Assembly: GCF_003584105.1 (NCBI RefSeq)
Contig: NZ_QXFO01000018.1
Coordinates: 62,001-126,000 of the forward strand
From: Flagellimonas taeanensis
GTDB taxonomy: Bacteria > Bacteroidota > Bacteroidia > Flavobacteriales > Flavobacteriaceae
Length of the DNA stretch: 64,000 nt
Reading direction: 5' to 3'
The notes under the pieces were generated by a model. The model was not told the origin of the DNA and did no database searches. It worked only from the letters and a program-made list of their open reading frames with translations. The translations under genes and the position numbers were made by a program. The stretch's first letter is position 1; each line of letters opens with the position of its first letter. Below are positions 52,980-61,351 of the stretch, piece by piece.

Positions 52980-53017
52980 GACTATCGTCTTTTGAGCAAA
53001 TATAAATCTAGGGTATT

Positions 53018-53033
53018 AATAATTTTAATTATT
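53018..53033. promoter_or_regulatory. Palindrome in azoR-lysR intergenic region
   Basis: AATAATT-TT-AATTATT is a perfect inverted repeat. ATTAATAA words lie at 53014-53021 and 53045-53052 (both plus strand). These are candidates for LysR binding controlling both divergent genes. AT-richness makes chance matches likely. Confidence 0.4.
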
Positions 53034-53060
53034 TTTATTTGCTGATTAATAACTGTAGTT

Positions 53061-53957
53061 ATGATTAATCTAGAGTGGTTGAGAACATTCAGTGCTATAT
53101 ATGAATGCAATAGCATTACCGAAGCTTCAAAAAAATTACATATGACACAACCGGGGGTCAGCAAACATTTGACCGCACTGGAAGGCCATATTGGCAAAAA
53201 GCTTTTTGAAAGAACCACTCGAAAATTGGCCCCTACGGAATATGGGAAATTTTTATATGCCCAAATCAACAACCCGCTGCAACAATTGGAAAAGGTGGAA
53301 TACTATTCCGGTCAGCGCGCAAAGAAGTTGCGCTCCGCAATCACCATAGGCTGCACCACGGACTTTTTCAATACAGAATTAATCGATAAAATCTATTCCT
53401 TTGAAATGTACATCGTTACATGCTTTGGAAGTGAAAAGGAACTTATTGAGGCTCTTGACACAGATAAAATTCAGTTGTTGGTCGGCATTAAAAAGCATGG
53501 AGTCTATGAGCACCAATTTAAATATCTAAAGAGTGAAACACTTGAATTGATTAGTTCCACTGACATTGCTATACCGGCTACAATTAAAAGGAATACAAAA
53601 GAATGCATCGGATGGTTACAAAGGCAAACATGGTTTACCTATGACAATGACCAAGCCGACCTTAAGAAATTCTGGGAAATTAATTTTGGTACAAATCCTA
53701 AAGTCATCCCAAGGTATATTTTACCCTCTTATAAAGCCATCATAGAAGTTTTAAAAAATAATTCGGGATGTAGTATTGTGCCCAAACACCTCTGTACCGA
53801 AGAATTGAAAGATAATTTGATTCAGGTCCCGATTGTGTTGGATAAAACTGTGGAACAAGAACTGTTTTACTCCTATAAACTAAAAAACAGGAACTTGCAG
53901 GAAATCGATCAGTTCGTCAATGAAATGAAAAACCATACGAAACCCGAGAATGATTGA
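53061..53957 (+). CDS. LysR-family transcriptional regulator
   Basis: A 298-residue LysR regulator. The N-terminal winged helix (LEWLRTFSAIYECNSITEASKKLHMTQPGVSKHLTALE) is followed by a periplasmic-binding-like effector domain (about 90-290). It is divergent from the azoreductase gene, which it most likely controls in response to quinone or electrophile stress (inference). Its frame ends in the leader of the Crp-type gene. Confidence 0.9.
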   Translation: MINLEWLRTFSAIYECNSITEASKKLHMTQPGVSKHLTALEGHIGKKLFERTTRKLAPTEYGKFLYAQINNPLQQLEKVEYYSGQRAKKLRSAITIGCTTDFFNTELIDKIYSFEMYIVTCFGSEKELIEALDTDKIQLLVGIKKHGVYEHQFKYLKSETLELISSTDIAIPATIKRNTKECIGWLQRQTWFTYDNDQADLKKFWEINFGTNPKVIPRYILPSYKAIIEVLKNNSGCSIVPKHLCTEELKDNLIQVPIVLDKTVEQELFYSYKLKNRNLQEIDQFVNEMKNHTKPEND

Positions 53958-54100
53958 TCATCCCTAATTGTGTACATTATTGCAAACCCCCACTATTTTC
54001 TATTCGCTACGTATTTGCTAATTTGTTCACTTTAACAGTGCTCCCGAGGTTTTATAAATTGATTCAACCATATGAACATGACCTCGCAAAAAACGGTAAA

Positions 54101-54676
54101 ATGAGCGATTTGAGAACATTTTTTAATTCCATTACCCCCATTTCCAAGGAAAGTTGGAACAAATTGGAATCATTGTTTATCCAGAAAGAGTTAAAAAAGG
54201 GAGACAATTTTATTGACGACGGACAGGTAGCAAAAGAAATCGGTTTTTTGGAAAGTGGTATACTTCGAGGGTTCTACAGAAACGATGAAGCTATTGAATA
54301 CAACAAACATTTTTTTATCGGCCCTTGCTTTATTGGTGGCTACGCTTCCCTTATAACGGGTAGGCCTAACCAAATTGTACAGCAGGCACTCACCGATTGT
54401 AAAATACAGGTAGCAAAATTTACGGAAATACAGAAACTGTACGATACCTGTCCAGATATTGAACGGGCCGCAAGAATATTGGCAGAACAGTTTTTTGTGC
54501 AGAAAGAACAACGGGAAATTGAAATTGTCCTTTTGGATGCCGACAAGCGTTATCAAATCTTCCAAAACAATTTTCCCCAATTAGAGCAACAGATTCCGCA
54601 GTACCACATCGCCTCTTATTTGGGAATCACACCCACACAATTAAGCCGCATCAGAAAAAAACGTACAGGTAAGTAG
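54101..54676 (+). CDS. Crp/Fnr-family regulator
   Basis: A 191-residue Crp-type protein starting MSDLRTFFNSITPISKESWNKLESLF. A cNMP-binding-like domain (about 15-115) is followed by a helix-turn-helix (ASYLGITPTQLSRIRKK, near the C-terminus). It has no Fnr cysteine cluster. The longer frame from 53954 starts within lysR and its first 49 residues lack family character, so I reject it. Small Crp relatives of this kind are frequent in Bacteroidetes. Confidence 0.85.
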   Translation: MSDLRTFFNSITPISKESWNKLESLFIQKELKKGDNFIDDGQVAKEIGFLESGILRGFYRNDEAIEYNKHFFIGPCFIGGYASLITGRPNQIVQQALTDCKIQVAKFTEIQKLYDTCPDIERAARILAEQFFVQKEQREIEIVLLDADKRYQIFQNNFPQLEQQIPQYHIASYLGITPTQLSRIRKKRTGK

Positions 54677-54746
54677 CATTTATCAACCTATGTAAATGGA
54701 ATTATTATTTCCGCATTGCAATTTTGAACACTGAAAATATTGCAGG

Positions 54747-55154
54747 ATGAGGATACTAACTATAATTCTATTGGCGGCCTTGACCCTTACCGGAAATGCC
54801 CGCACAAAAAATGCCATGGAACAAAAACCCTACACCATTTTGGTGCTGATGAGCGCCACACCCAGTTGGCTTTCATTGACCAGAGATCAGCGGAGCAGTT
54901 TTGTTGAAAAGGACCTGTTGCCGATTGTTCAAAGAGTTGGCGAAACGGTGAACGTACGTTTTTTTGACAGCGAATATTTTCATTCCTCCGTCTCGGATTT
55001 TATGCTGATAAGCACCACAAACTTGGACGAATACAAACTGTTGATCGAATTACTACGGGACACCAAAGTTTATAGTGCTCCCTATTTTGAGATCAAGGAC
55101 ATTATTGTGGGGCAGGAAAACCTGTTCGAAGATTTCAACGTCAAATTAAAATAA
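54747..55154 (+). CDS. Darcynin-family-like protein with signal peptide
   Basis: A 135-residue protein. After a signal-like hydrophobic start (1-20) comes TILVLMSATPSWLSLTRDQRSSFVEKDLLPIVQRV, then RFFDSEYFHSSVSDFMLIST and APYFEIKDIIVGQENLFEDF. This pattern fits the darcynin family (TxxWL, RxxFV, F-D-x-E, Y/F-E-I). Members are usually cytosolic; the leader is unusual. An alternative start is the Met at residue 24. No function is known for darcynins. It is 8 bp before an SDR gene. Confidence 0.72.
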   Translation: MRILTIILLAALTLTGNARTKNAMEQKPYTILVLMSATPSWLSLTRDQRSSFVEKDLLPIVQRVGETVNVRFFDSEYFHSSVSDFMLISTTNLDEYKLLIELLRDTKVYSAPYFEIKDIIVGQENLFEDFNVKLK

Positions 55155-55162
55155 GGAACAAA

Positions 55163-55900
55163 ATGATAGCGACAGGAAATACCATTTTAATCACGGGCGG
55201 GTCTTCAGGGATAGGCTTTGCTTTGGCAAAGCGATTTTTGGACCTCGATAATAAGGTAATAATCACCGGACGTAACAAAGAAAAGTTACAACGGATAAAA
55301 GCGCTTTACCCAACTATTGAATGCTTTTCGGGTGACCTAGCAAACAAGAATTCTTTGGATGAGCTGGTGTTTTTCATTGAACAAAACCATTCTGACCTCA
55401 ATGTTTTGGTAAACAACGCAGCGGTCCAGTACAACTATCAATTTAGCGAAGAACAAGATTTGACGTACAAGGTGGATTACGAAATTTCCATCAATCTTAT
55501 GGCACCGATAAAACTTACGGCTTTGATGCTGCCCTTATTGCTGAGAAACAAAAACAGCGCGGTCATCAATGTGGGTAGTGGTCTTTTTATTGCGCCTAAG
55601 AAATCGGCACCGGTCTATTGCGCGACAAAATCGGCCATCCATAGTTTCAGTAAGACCTTACGGTATCAATTGGAAGAAACCAATATCAAGGTCTTTGAAA
55701 TCGTTCCTGCATTGATCGATACACCCATGACCGAAGGGCGGGGGAAATCGAAACTGACACCAGAACAACTGGTGGATGAATTTATGTGCAACTTTAAGGC
55801 CGACAAGTTCGAAAGCTATATAGGCAAAACCAAATTGCTGAAACTGATCAACAGACTTTCCCCAAAACTCTCGGACGGAATAATGAAAAACGGATTGTAA
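55163..55900 (+). CDS. Short-chain dehydrogenase (DltE-like), copy 2
   Basis: A 245-residue SDR of the DltE/YciK type. TGGSSGIG sits at 11-18, NNAA near 90-93, the catalytic Ser near 135, and Tyr-x-x-x-Lys (YCATKSA) at about 152-156. The end is family-specific (LSPKLSDGIMKNGL). It is close to the partial SDR gene at the window end (63779), so these are paralogues. Substrate unknown; linked here to darcynin and DoxX genes. Confidence 0.88.
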   Translation: MIATGNTILITGGSSGIGFALAKRFLDLDNKVIITGRNKEKLQRIKALYPTIECFSGDLANKNSLDELVFFIEQNHSDLNVLVNNAAVQYNYQFSEEQDLTYKVDYEISINLMAPIKLTALMLPLLLRNKNSAVINVGSGLFIAPKKSAPVYCATKSAIHSFSKTLRYQLEETNIKVFEIVPALIDTPMTEGRGKSKLTPEQLVDEFMCNFKADKFESYIGKTKLLKLINRLSPKLSDGIMKNGL

Positions 55901-55918
55901 AATTTAAAACAGATACCT

Positions 55919-56374
55919 ATGAAACCATTACTTGTATTGCTTGCCGTATTTGCAGTTTTGCTTGTGACCTTTAAAATATTTCGTGGACACTACGAATTCG
56001 CTTTGTCGGGTAGAATTGCAATGTCTGTAATGCTCCTATTTACAGCTCTTGGCCACTTTGTATTTACCAAAGGCATGATCATGATGTTGCCCAGCTTTGT
56101 ACCCTACAAAACTGAAGTGGTCCATCTAACGGGTATTCTGGAAATTGCGGGGGCCATTGGACTTTTTCTTCCTAATTTCAGGGTAATTACCGGGTGGATA
56201 TTGATGGCTTTTTTCTTGCTGATTCTTCCGGCCAACATATATGCTGCCTTCAATCATATTGACTACCAAAATGGAACTTTTGAAGGAAACGGACCATCTT
56301 ACTTGTGGTTCAGAATACCGCTTCAAATTCTTTTTATGGTTTGGACCTATTTGTCCGCCATTAAAGTTTATTGA
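55919..56374 (+). CDS. DoxX-family membrane protein, copy 2
   Basis: A 151-residue protein with four membrane helices (about 2-20, 38-56, 73-95, 125-148) and the DoxX pattern GRIAMSVMLLFTALGHFVFTKG and LTGILEIAGAIGLFLP. It follows the SDR gene by 18 bp. After its stop the same frame continues open for a 38-codon stretch that may be a gene remnant. Confidence 0.83.
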   Translation: MKPLLVLLAVFAVLLVTFKIFRGHYEFALSGRIAMSVMLLFTALGHFVFTKGMIMMLPSFVPYKTEVVHLTGILEIAGAIGLFLPNFRVITGWILMAFFLLILPANIYAAFNHIDYQNGTFEGNGPSYLWFRIPLQILFMVWTYLSAIKVY

Positions 56375-56377
56375 ATT

Positions 56378-56494
56378 GTGAGAACCAATCATTATGTGAA
56401 TGAAGCTTATCAGTTAGAGCTAAGAAATCGGGACTCTTTGTTCAGTGCATATCCTGAACCAAAAGAGGAATTAAGCAAAAGTGGATTAAAATAA
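56378..56494 (+). pseudogene. Short in-frame ORF after DoxX, possible gene remnant
   Basis: From GTG 56378 to a TAA near 56494 is an open stretch of 38 codons (VRTNHYVNEAYQLELRNR at the start, then SAYPEPKEELSKSGLK). It follows the doxX stop codon in the same frame. It looks protein-like but matches nothing I can name, and has no AUG. Likely the end of a lost gene, or a tiny peptide. Confidence 0.25.
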
Positions 56495-56504
56495 CAATAA
56501 AACG

Positions 56505-57032
56505 ATGAAAACATTTAGGGAAAGTTATTTCGAAGACAGGTTGAAAGACGAGGCAACCGTAATAGTACCCAATGGGGGAGAACGCTATGAAATGGGTAAC
56601 ATACGTGTTTCGTTCAAGGTTACCAGCGAAATGTCCAATGACCAACTGGGTGTTTATGAAATCGCCTTACCTCCAAAAACGGTTGGTGCAAAATTGCACT
56701 ATCACCGTTTTATGGACGAAACTTTTATAATCAATGAAGGTACGGTAACCTTGGAAATAGGAAACAAAAAGCATTATGCAAAACCTGGAACGGTTAGCTA
56801 TGTTCCCAGGTTTACACCGCATGGTTTTAGGAACGATACCGAAGAAACCGCAAAATTGACTTTGGTTTTCAATCCGGCACAAAGACGAGAAGGTTTTTTT
56901 AAGGGATTATTTGAAACATTAAGTGAAGTACCTGTAAAATCAAGTAACTTTTTAAAATTGTATAACAAATACGATAGTTTTCCTGTAGATACCTCCAACA
57001 TGATTCCTATTGAAGAAAATAATGTAATATGA
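56505..57032 (+). CDS. Cupin-domain protein
   Basis: A 175-residue single-cupin protein. The metal-ligand motif GAKLHYHRFMDETFIINEG (His, His, Glu) lies near 64-83, and PRFTPHGFRND (His) near 104-113. It probably binds a divalent metal and acts on a small molecule or stabilises one. It overlaps the RidA gene by the ATGA junction, so both are translated together. Confidence 0.85.
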   Translation: MKTFRESYFEDRLKDEATVIVPNGGERYEMGNIRVSFKVTSEMSNDQLGVYEIALPPKTVGAKLHYHRFMDETFIINEGTVTLEIGNKKHYAKPGTVSYVPRFTPHGFRNDTEETAKLTLVFNPAQRREGFFKGLFETLSEVPVKSSNFLKLYNKYDSFPVDTSNMIPIEENNVI

Positions 57033-57409
57033 AAAGAACATTAATTAGTTCAGGTTCCGATTTTGAGAAAAGAATAGGCTATTCAAGGGCGTTGGTAGCC
57101 GGAAATTGGATATTTGTTTCAGGTACCACCGGTTTTGATTACAAGACCATGACCGTTGAAGATAACGTCGTGCTACAGACCGAGCAATGTATGTTGAATA
57201 TTGACGAGGCCTTAAAAGAAGCTGGTTCAAAAATGGATGATGTAGTTAGGGTAACCTATATTCTGCCCAAAGTTTCGGACTTTGAAAAATGCTGGCCGGT
57301 ACTCCAAAAATATTTAGGGAAGGTAAGACCTGCGACAACCATGATCCCTGCAAATTTGGCAGACCCTCGAATGAAAATTGAAATTCAAATGACTGCATTG
57401 AAAGAATAA
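57029..57409 (+). CDS. RidA-family enamine/imine deaminase-like protein
   Basis: A 126-residue RidA/YjgF-family protein, probably a trimeric cytosolic deaminase of reactive enamines. GYSRALVAGNWIFVSGTTGFD, later RPATTMIPANLADPRMKIEIQMTAL near the C-terminus, match the family; the usual catalytic Arg is likely the one in VRPATT. It ends the AT-rich accessory cluster. Next to it is a 301-bp gap before the host-like region. Confidence 0.87.
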   Translation: MKRTLISSGSDFEKRIGYSRALVAGNWIFVSGTTGFDYKTMTVEDNVVLQTEQCMLNIDEALKEAGSKMDDVVRVTYILPKVSDFEKCWPVLQKYLGKVRPATTMIPANLADPRMKIEIQMTALKE

Positions 57410-57710
57410 TTTTTCATGTAGTGATTTATGGCATTGATAAAAAAAGGATAATGGTCCCAAAATATTTTGAATATTAAAGACCCAGTTACGATGGAGGTTG
57501 TTTTTCGCAAATGGGTACGGCAATGATAGGGTAGTAGTGTAGTAACCATCTTTTTTTTGCCCTTCTTGTATGGAAATGCTGGACATGCTATGTCTCCTTC
57601 GCCGAATAAAATTGAGCATCCTCCAACACGACACCAAAATCTGAATTTCAATTCACTCAACGCAGGAAGCCCAACGAGAATGGGTCCATTGGTCCGTAGA
57701 TGGGATATGT
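57410..57710. other. 301-bp intergenic region at the end of the AT-rich cluster
   Basis: No gene, repeat or att-like copy of the tRNA sequence is recognised here. Base composition rises towards host level on its right side, so it may hold the right border of the accessory region. Confidence 0.4.
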
Positions 57711-58622
57711 CTAATTGAAACTGGAACGGAATGCAGTGGGTGATTGGTCCGTTTTTGACTTGAACAACTTACTGAAGCTTTGTGGATGCTCAAAGCCAAG
57801 TTCATAAGCGATCTCACTGACCGATAAGCTACTGGTGGACAATTTCTCCTTGGCCTTGTCAATAAGTTTTTTATGGATATGCTGTTGTGTGGATTGCCCA
57901 GTAATCCCCTTTAAAAGCCCACTGAGATATTTAGGGGAAACATGCAGCCATCCCGCCACTTGCTCCACAGTTGGGATACCCTCCAGTTGATAGGTGTCAT
58001 CGGAAAAGTAGGCGTTCAACAATTTTTCCAATCGTTCCACCATCCTATGATTGGTGATCCTTCGGGTGATGAACTGCCTATTGTAATACCGTTGGGAATA
58101 GGATAGCAGCAGGTCCAATTGTGCAATGATAATGCTATGGCTGAAATGGTCCATGTTCGCATGGTATTCCTGTGTGATGCCCTTTAAGATTCCGATGATG
58201 GAGCCTTCCTCTTTTTGGGAGAGAAAAAGGGCCTCATTGGCACTGTAATCAAAATATTCATAATGTTTTATGCCACTGGCCAGATGGGTGTTCCATAGAA
58301 AATCGGGATGGACCATCAATAACCACCCCTTGGGCCTTTCATCCATTGCCGAACGGATTCCAAAAACCTGTCCTGGTGCCATGAAGAGCATGACCCCTTC
58401 GTTAAAATCGTATTCCTGTTGTCCGTATGTTAACCGGGCCCCGGGATGTCGCTTTAGGGCAATGGTGAAGTAACTGGATACCATGCGATCGGGTTCATCC
58501 GTCCTTAATTGGATATTGTCAAAATTGATGACACTGATCAAGGGGTGTTCAGGGGCCGGTAAGCCCCTGAATTGATGATATGCGCTTATGCTCTGAAATT
58601 CATGGGGTGCCTTTTTCTCCAT
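57711..58622 (-). CDS. AraC-family transcriptional regulator
   Basis: A 303-residue AraC regulator. The N-terminal half is cupin-like (GARLTYGQQEYDFNEGVMLFMAPGQVFGI) and two helix-turn-helix motifs are at about 205-295 (VEQVAGWLHVSPKYLSGLLKGITGQS, then AYELGFEHPQSFSKLFKSKTDQSPTAFR). It is 9 bp after the NmrA-like gene, and runs with it. It may control that gene or the DUF2306/TonB genes to the right. Confidence 0.88.
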   Translation of the reverse strand: MEKKAPHEFQSISAYHQFRGLPAPEHPLISVINFDNIQLRTDEPDRMVSSYFTIALKRHPGARLTYGQQEYDFNEGVMLFMAPGQVFGIRSAMDERPKGWLLMVHPDFLWNTHLASGIKHYEYFDYSANEALFLSQKEEGSIIGILKGITQEYHANMDHFSHSIIIAQLDLLLSYSQRYYNRQFITRRITNHRMVERLEKLLNAYFSDDTYQLEGIPTVEQVAGWLHVSPKYLSGLLKGITGQSTQQHIHKKLIDKAKEKLSTSSLSVSEIAYELGFEHPQSFSKLFKSKTDQSPTAFRSSFN

Positions 58623-58631
58623 ACTACCAAT

Positions 58632-59528
58632 TTAATGGTTATTTTGGTAAGCGACTGTGAATTCCTTGACAAAATCGGTAAGCCGGACCTTCCCTGGTTC
58701 AGGCCTGTGCTGTTCGAAATGCTCGGTCAAAAGACCGGATTCCATGGCAGCGTACATCTCCGTGAGTCCCTCTGCGATTGCGGGGTTCATCCCTATGGAT
58801 TTCAGGGCGTCCACAACGAGGTTATCTGAAATGACCTGCCATGAGAGCTCAGGCACCCCAATGGCCCTACCCAAAATTGCCGCTGTCTCTTGTCCATTGA
58901 GTTCCTCACTGACCACATATCGAAATGAGGGGGCAGAACCGGAACGCACAAGCTCCTCTCCAACGGTCTCCGCTATATCCCTTGGGGATACCCATGGGAT
59001 GGCCTTGGTTCCATAGTTCGTAAAGATGGCCTTGTCCGTTTTTATCATTTCCATATATCCGTAGAGATTGTAATAAAAGGCAGTAGGGCGCACATGGGTC
59101 AGGGTAATATCGGGTACAAGGGTATTCAATGTCTGCTCCACCTGATTGGCTCCCTTTAAAATACCGTTCCCCTTTTCCAAATGCCCTCCAATGGTACTTA
59201 GGTTGACTACCCGTTTGGCCTTCGATGTCAATAGGGCCAATGCATAATTTTTGCCCAAACGGGCATAATAGGAAATAAGGTCCAGATTTGGGTCAAAATA
59301 GTTGTTGGGTGGGACCATGGTGAAAACCGCGTCCGCCCCATGGAAACTATCTGTCAAAAAGCCGGCATCTTCAAGATTGCCAATACGTGCCGATGCTCCC
59401 ATTTTTTGAATAGCGGCCCCTCTTAAGGGGTTACTACTGATCACGGTGACCTCATGCCCTCCTTCGATCAATTTTTTCGTCAGGGGTTTTCCAATATGGC
59501 CCAATGATCCTGTTAGGGTAATTTTCAT
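58632..59528 (-). CDS. NmrA-like NAD(P)H-binding oxidoreductase
   Basis: A 298-residue atypical SDR of the NmrA/QorB type. The Rossmann motif GSLGHIG (about 6-12) begins the protein; later are NLEDAGFLTDSFHGADAVFTMVPPN and RPTAFYYNLYG. The active-site Tyr-Lys pair is not evident, so it may be a redox sensor or a quinone reductase. I start at ATG 59528; an upstream in-frame ATG at 59558 would add 10 residues. It is followed by the AraC gene on the same strand. Confidence 0.82.
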   Translation of the reverse strand: MKITLTGSLGHIGKPLTKKLIEGGHEVTVISSNPLRGAAIQKMGASARIGNLEDAGFLTDSFHGADAVFTMVPPNNYFDPNLDLISYYARLGKNYALALLTSKAKRVVNLSTIGGHLEKGNGILKGANQVEQTLNTLVPDITLTHVRPTAFYYNLYGYMEMIKTDKAIFTNYGTKAIPWVSPRDIAETVGEELVRSGSAPSFRYVVSEELNGQETAAILGRAIGVPELSWQVISDNLVVDALKSIGMNPAIAEGLTEMYAAMESGLLTEHFEQHRPEPGKVRLTDFVKEFTVAYQNNH

Positions 59529-60320
59529 GATTTCGTTTTTAAGGATTAACAGGTTCAAAATTGCGCATACTTCCTGTGCCCCGGCTAACCGTAATTCAGG
59601 TTCTTGTAGTCAAATGGCAGGTTCTGGTGCCTTGTGAAGCATATTGATGGATATCCAACCTTGCCCACCCTCAGGCCTATTTTTCAATGCTTGCCCAATG
59701 CGCGTTTCTCCTTGGCCGGGGCCCAACCGAAAAATCAAGGTCTTCTATCTTCATTGTACCCAGTTCTGTCCATTTTACAAAGGTTTTTGGGTATCCCTAA
59801 GGTCCAACTGTGCCCGGATGATCTAAAATTTTATATATATGGAACCTGATTTTTCCTTTTTGCCATAATCCCATAATTTATTTGGCTCCTATGTGGGCAT
59901 TGTCCTTTTGGCTACAATTAGGGACGATTCGACTACATCGTTGCCTTGATTTATGACCACATTTGTACAGCACAAGTTTAGTTGTGTGATAGGTTTGTTT
60001 TTTACCCTTAAGACGGGAATGCCCCTTCGGTCACAAATGACTTTTTTGGTTGTTCAAAGTTGATTGATGTTAACCGCGGACCGAAGGGCTTTCTCCTCAG
60101 GGTTGGACCATGTATAGGACATCCACCGGTCTGTTGATAGCCTTGGGAACATTTTTGTAATGTCGCTTTGCGACCTTTTGACTTCAAGAAAGTGTGTTTT
60201 GGCTACATCACTCAGGAATGCTTTGCTAATTTTTGAACCTGTGGACCAAGTAACGAAATATGCATGTTCGACTTTCGTTCCGAGTGTAATTTTTCAATAG
60301 TAATCAGTTATCATATTTCG
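59529..60320. other. 792-bp intergenic region
   Basis: No gene can be supported. Short open frames (e.g. 59634-59849) are Pro-rich and without family match. The minus strand shows broken reading frames that could come from an old decayed gene. Two GACTACAT/GGCTACAT-type words occur (about 59938, 60199). No tRNA or riboswitch pattern is seen. Confidence 0.45.
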
Positions 60321-61205
60321 ATGAACAACAACCATCCCAGACCAAATTTGACAAGATCCATAGCTGTTTCCATAGGGGAGGATACTTCCCAAATAGCCAA
60401 AATAAGCGCACAAACCCTTCGCTGGTCAGGGATACTATTGATCGCATCCGTATGGCTCAGTGCAGCACTTTTTGGCCTGTATATCCTGGCCTTTTATGCC
60501 TCTCCCCTTTACCGTGGTGAAATGATGGATTGGAACCGGATGTTGCCCAACCTTTATCGAGAAAACGCTGTGGCGGCAACAACGGGGATAGGGGCACACT
60601 TCCTTGCAGGAGGGGTCATATTGCTTTTGGGAAGTATCCAATTGGTGGATTGGATCCGAATCAAATACCCTTCCGTCCATCGGGGGATTGGAAAACTTTA
60701 TTTGGTGTCCAGCTTGGTTGCCTCGATCGGAGGCCTTGTTTTTATATCGATACGGGGCACCGTTGGAGGGTTGACGATGGACATTGGGTTTTCCATTTAT
60801 GGCGTTCTGATGTTTTTGGCCACGGTATTGACCTATCGCTATGCGGTAAAAGGACAATTTGAACGGCATTCCGCATGGGCACTGCGTTTGTATGCCCTGG
60901 CCATAGGGTCATGGCTGTACCGAATGGATTATGGGTTTTGGACTTTGTTGACGGGTGGTTTGGGACGCGCAGGCAATTTTAGCGGACCCTTCGACCAGAT
61001 CATGGACTTTTTCTTCTACGTGCCCAATTTAATGATAGGCGAAGTTTTTATCAGGGTCAAAACATTCAAGGCCGCCCCATTTCTGAAGTTCGCCGCCTCA
61101 TTGATGCTATTGGTGGCTACCGGATTTGTATTGTTGGGCACTTTCTTTATGACCCGATTCTCGTGGGGCCCCGCCATCATTGGATGGTTTCAAATGGATT
61201 TTTAG
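60321..61205 (+). CDS. DUF2306 multipass membrane protein
   Basis: A 294-residue protein with about seven membrane helices. DUF2306-like features are HFLAGGVILLLGSIQLVDWIRIKYPSVHRGIGKLYLVSSLVASIGGLVF and FERHSAWALRLYALAIGSWLYRM with conserved His (haem- or lipid-related ligands in related families, unproven). I begin at ATG 60321 (MNNNHPRP) since the longer frame from 60264 has no support. It precedes the TonB receptor by 146 bp; the two may be one unit. Confidence 0.8.
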   Translation: MNNNHPRPNLTRSIAVSIGEDTSQIAKISAQTLRWSGILLIASVWLSAALFGLYILAFYASPLYRGEMMDWNRMLPNLYRENAVAATTGIGAHFLAGGVILLLGSIQLVDWIRIKYPSVHRGIGKLYLVSSLVASIGGLVFISIRGTVGGLTMDIGFSIYGVLMFLATVLTYRYAVKGQFERHSAWALRLYALAIGSWLYRMDYGFWTLLTGGLGRAGNFSGPFDQIMDFFFYVPNLMIGEVFIRVKTFKAAPFLKFAASLMLLVATGFVLLGTFFMTRFSWGPAIIGWFQMDF

Positions 61206-61351
61206 GAATGGTGAACCGTCCCTTATTATATAAATGATTTGAATGGCAAGCTATTGATATGACATTCCTTTTTAACTACAACCCTGCGACTTTCGACTAC
61301 ATTTTACGGTCAACTTCAAGGGAACTTTGTCCAAACAAAATTTAAATATCT

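Noticed and set aside
59634..59849. Short open frames in the 59.5-60.3 kb gap as genes
   Set aside because: Pro/Leu-rich, no start signal, no family pattern, and overlapping frames of similar length on the same stretch.
49234..60320. Third copy of the tRNA-Arg 3' repeat marking a second element's right end
   Set aside because: Scanning by eye for TTCGAATCC, GCAGACGGTC and CCGCGATCAC found no convincing match; a degenerate copy may have been missed.
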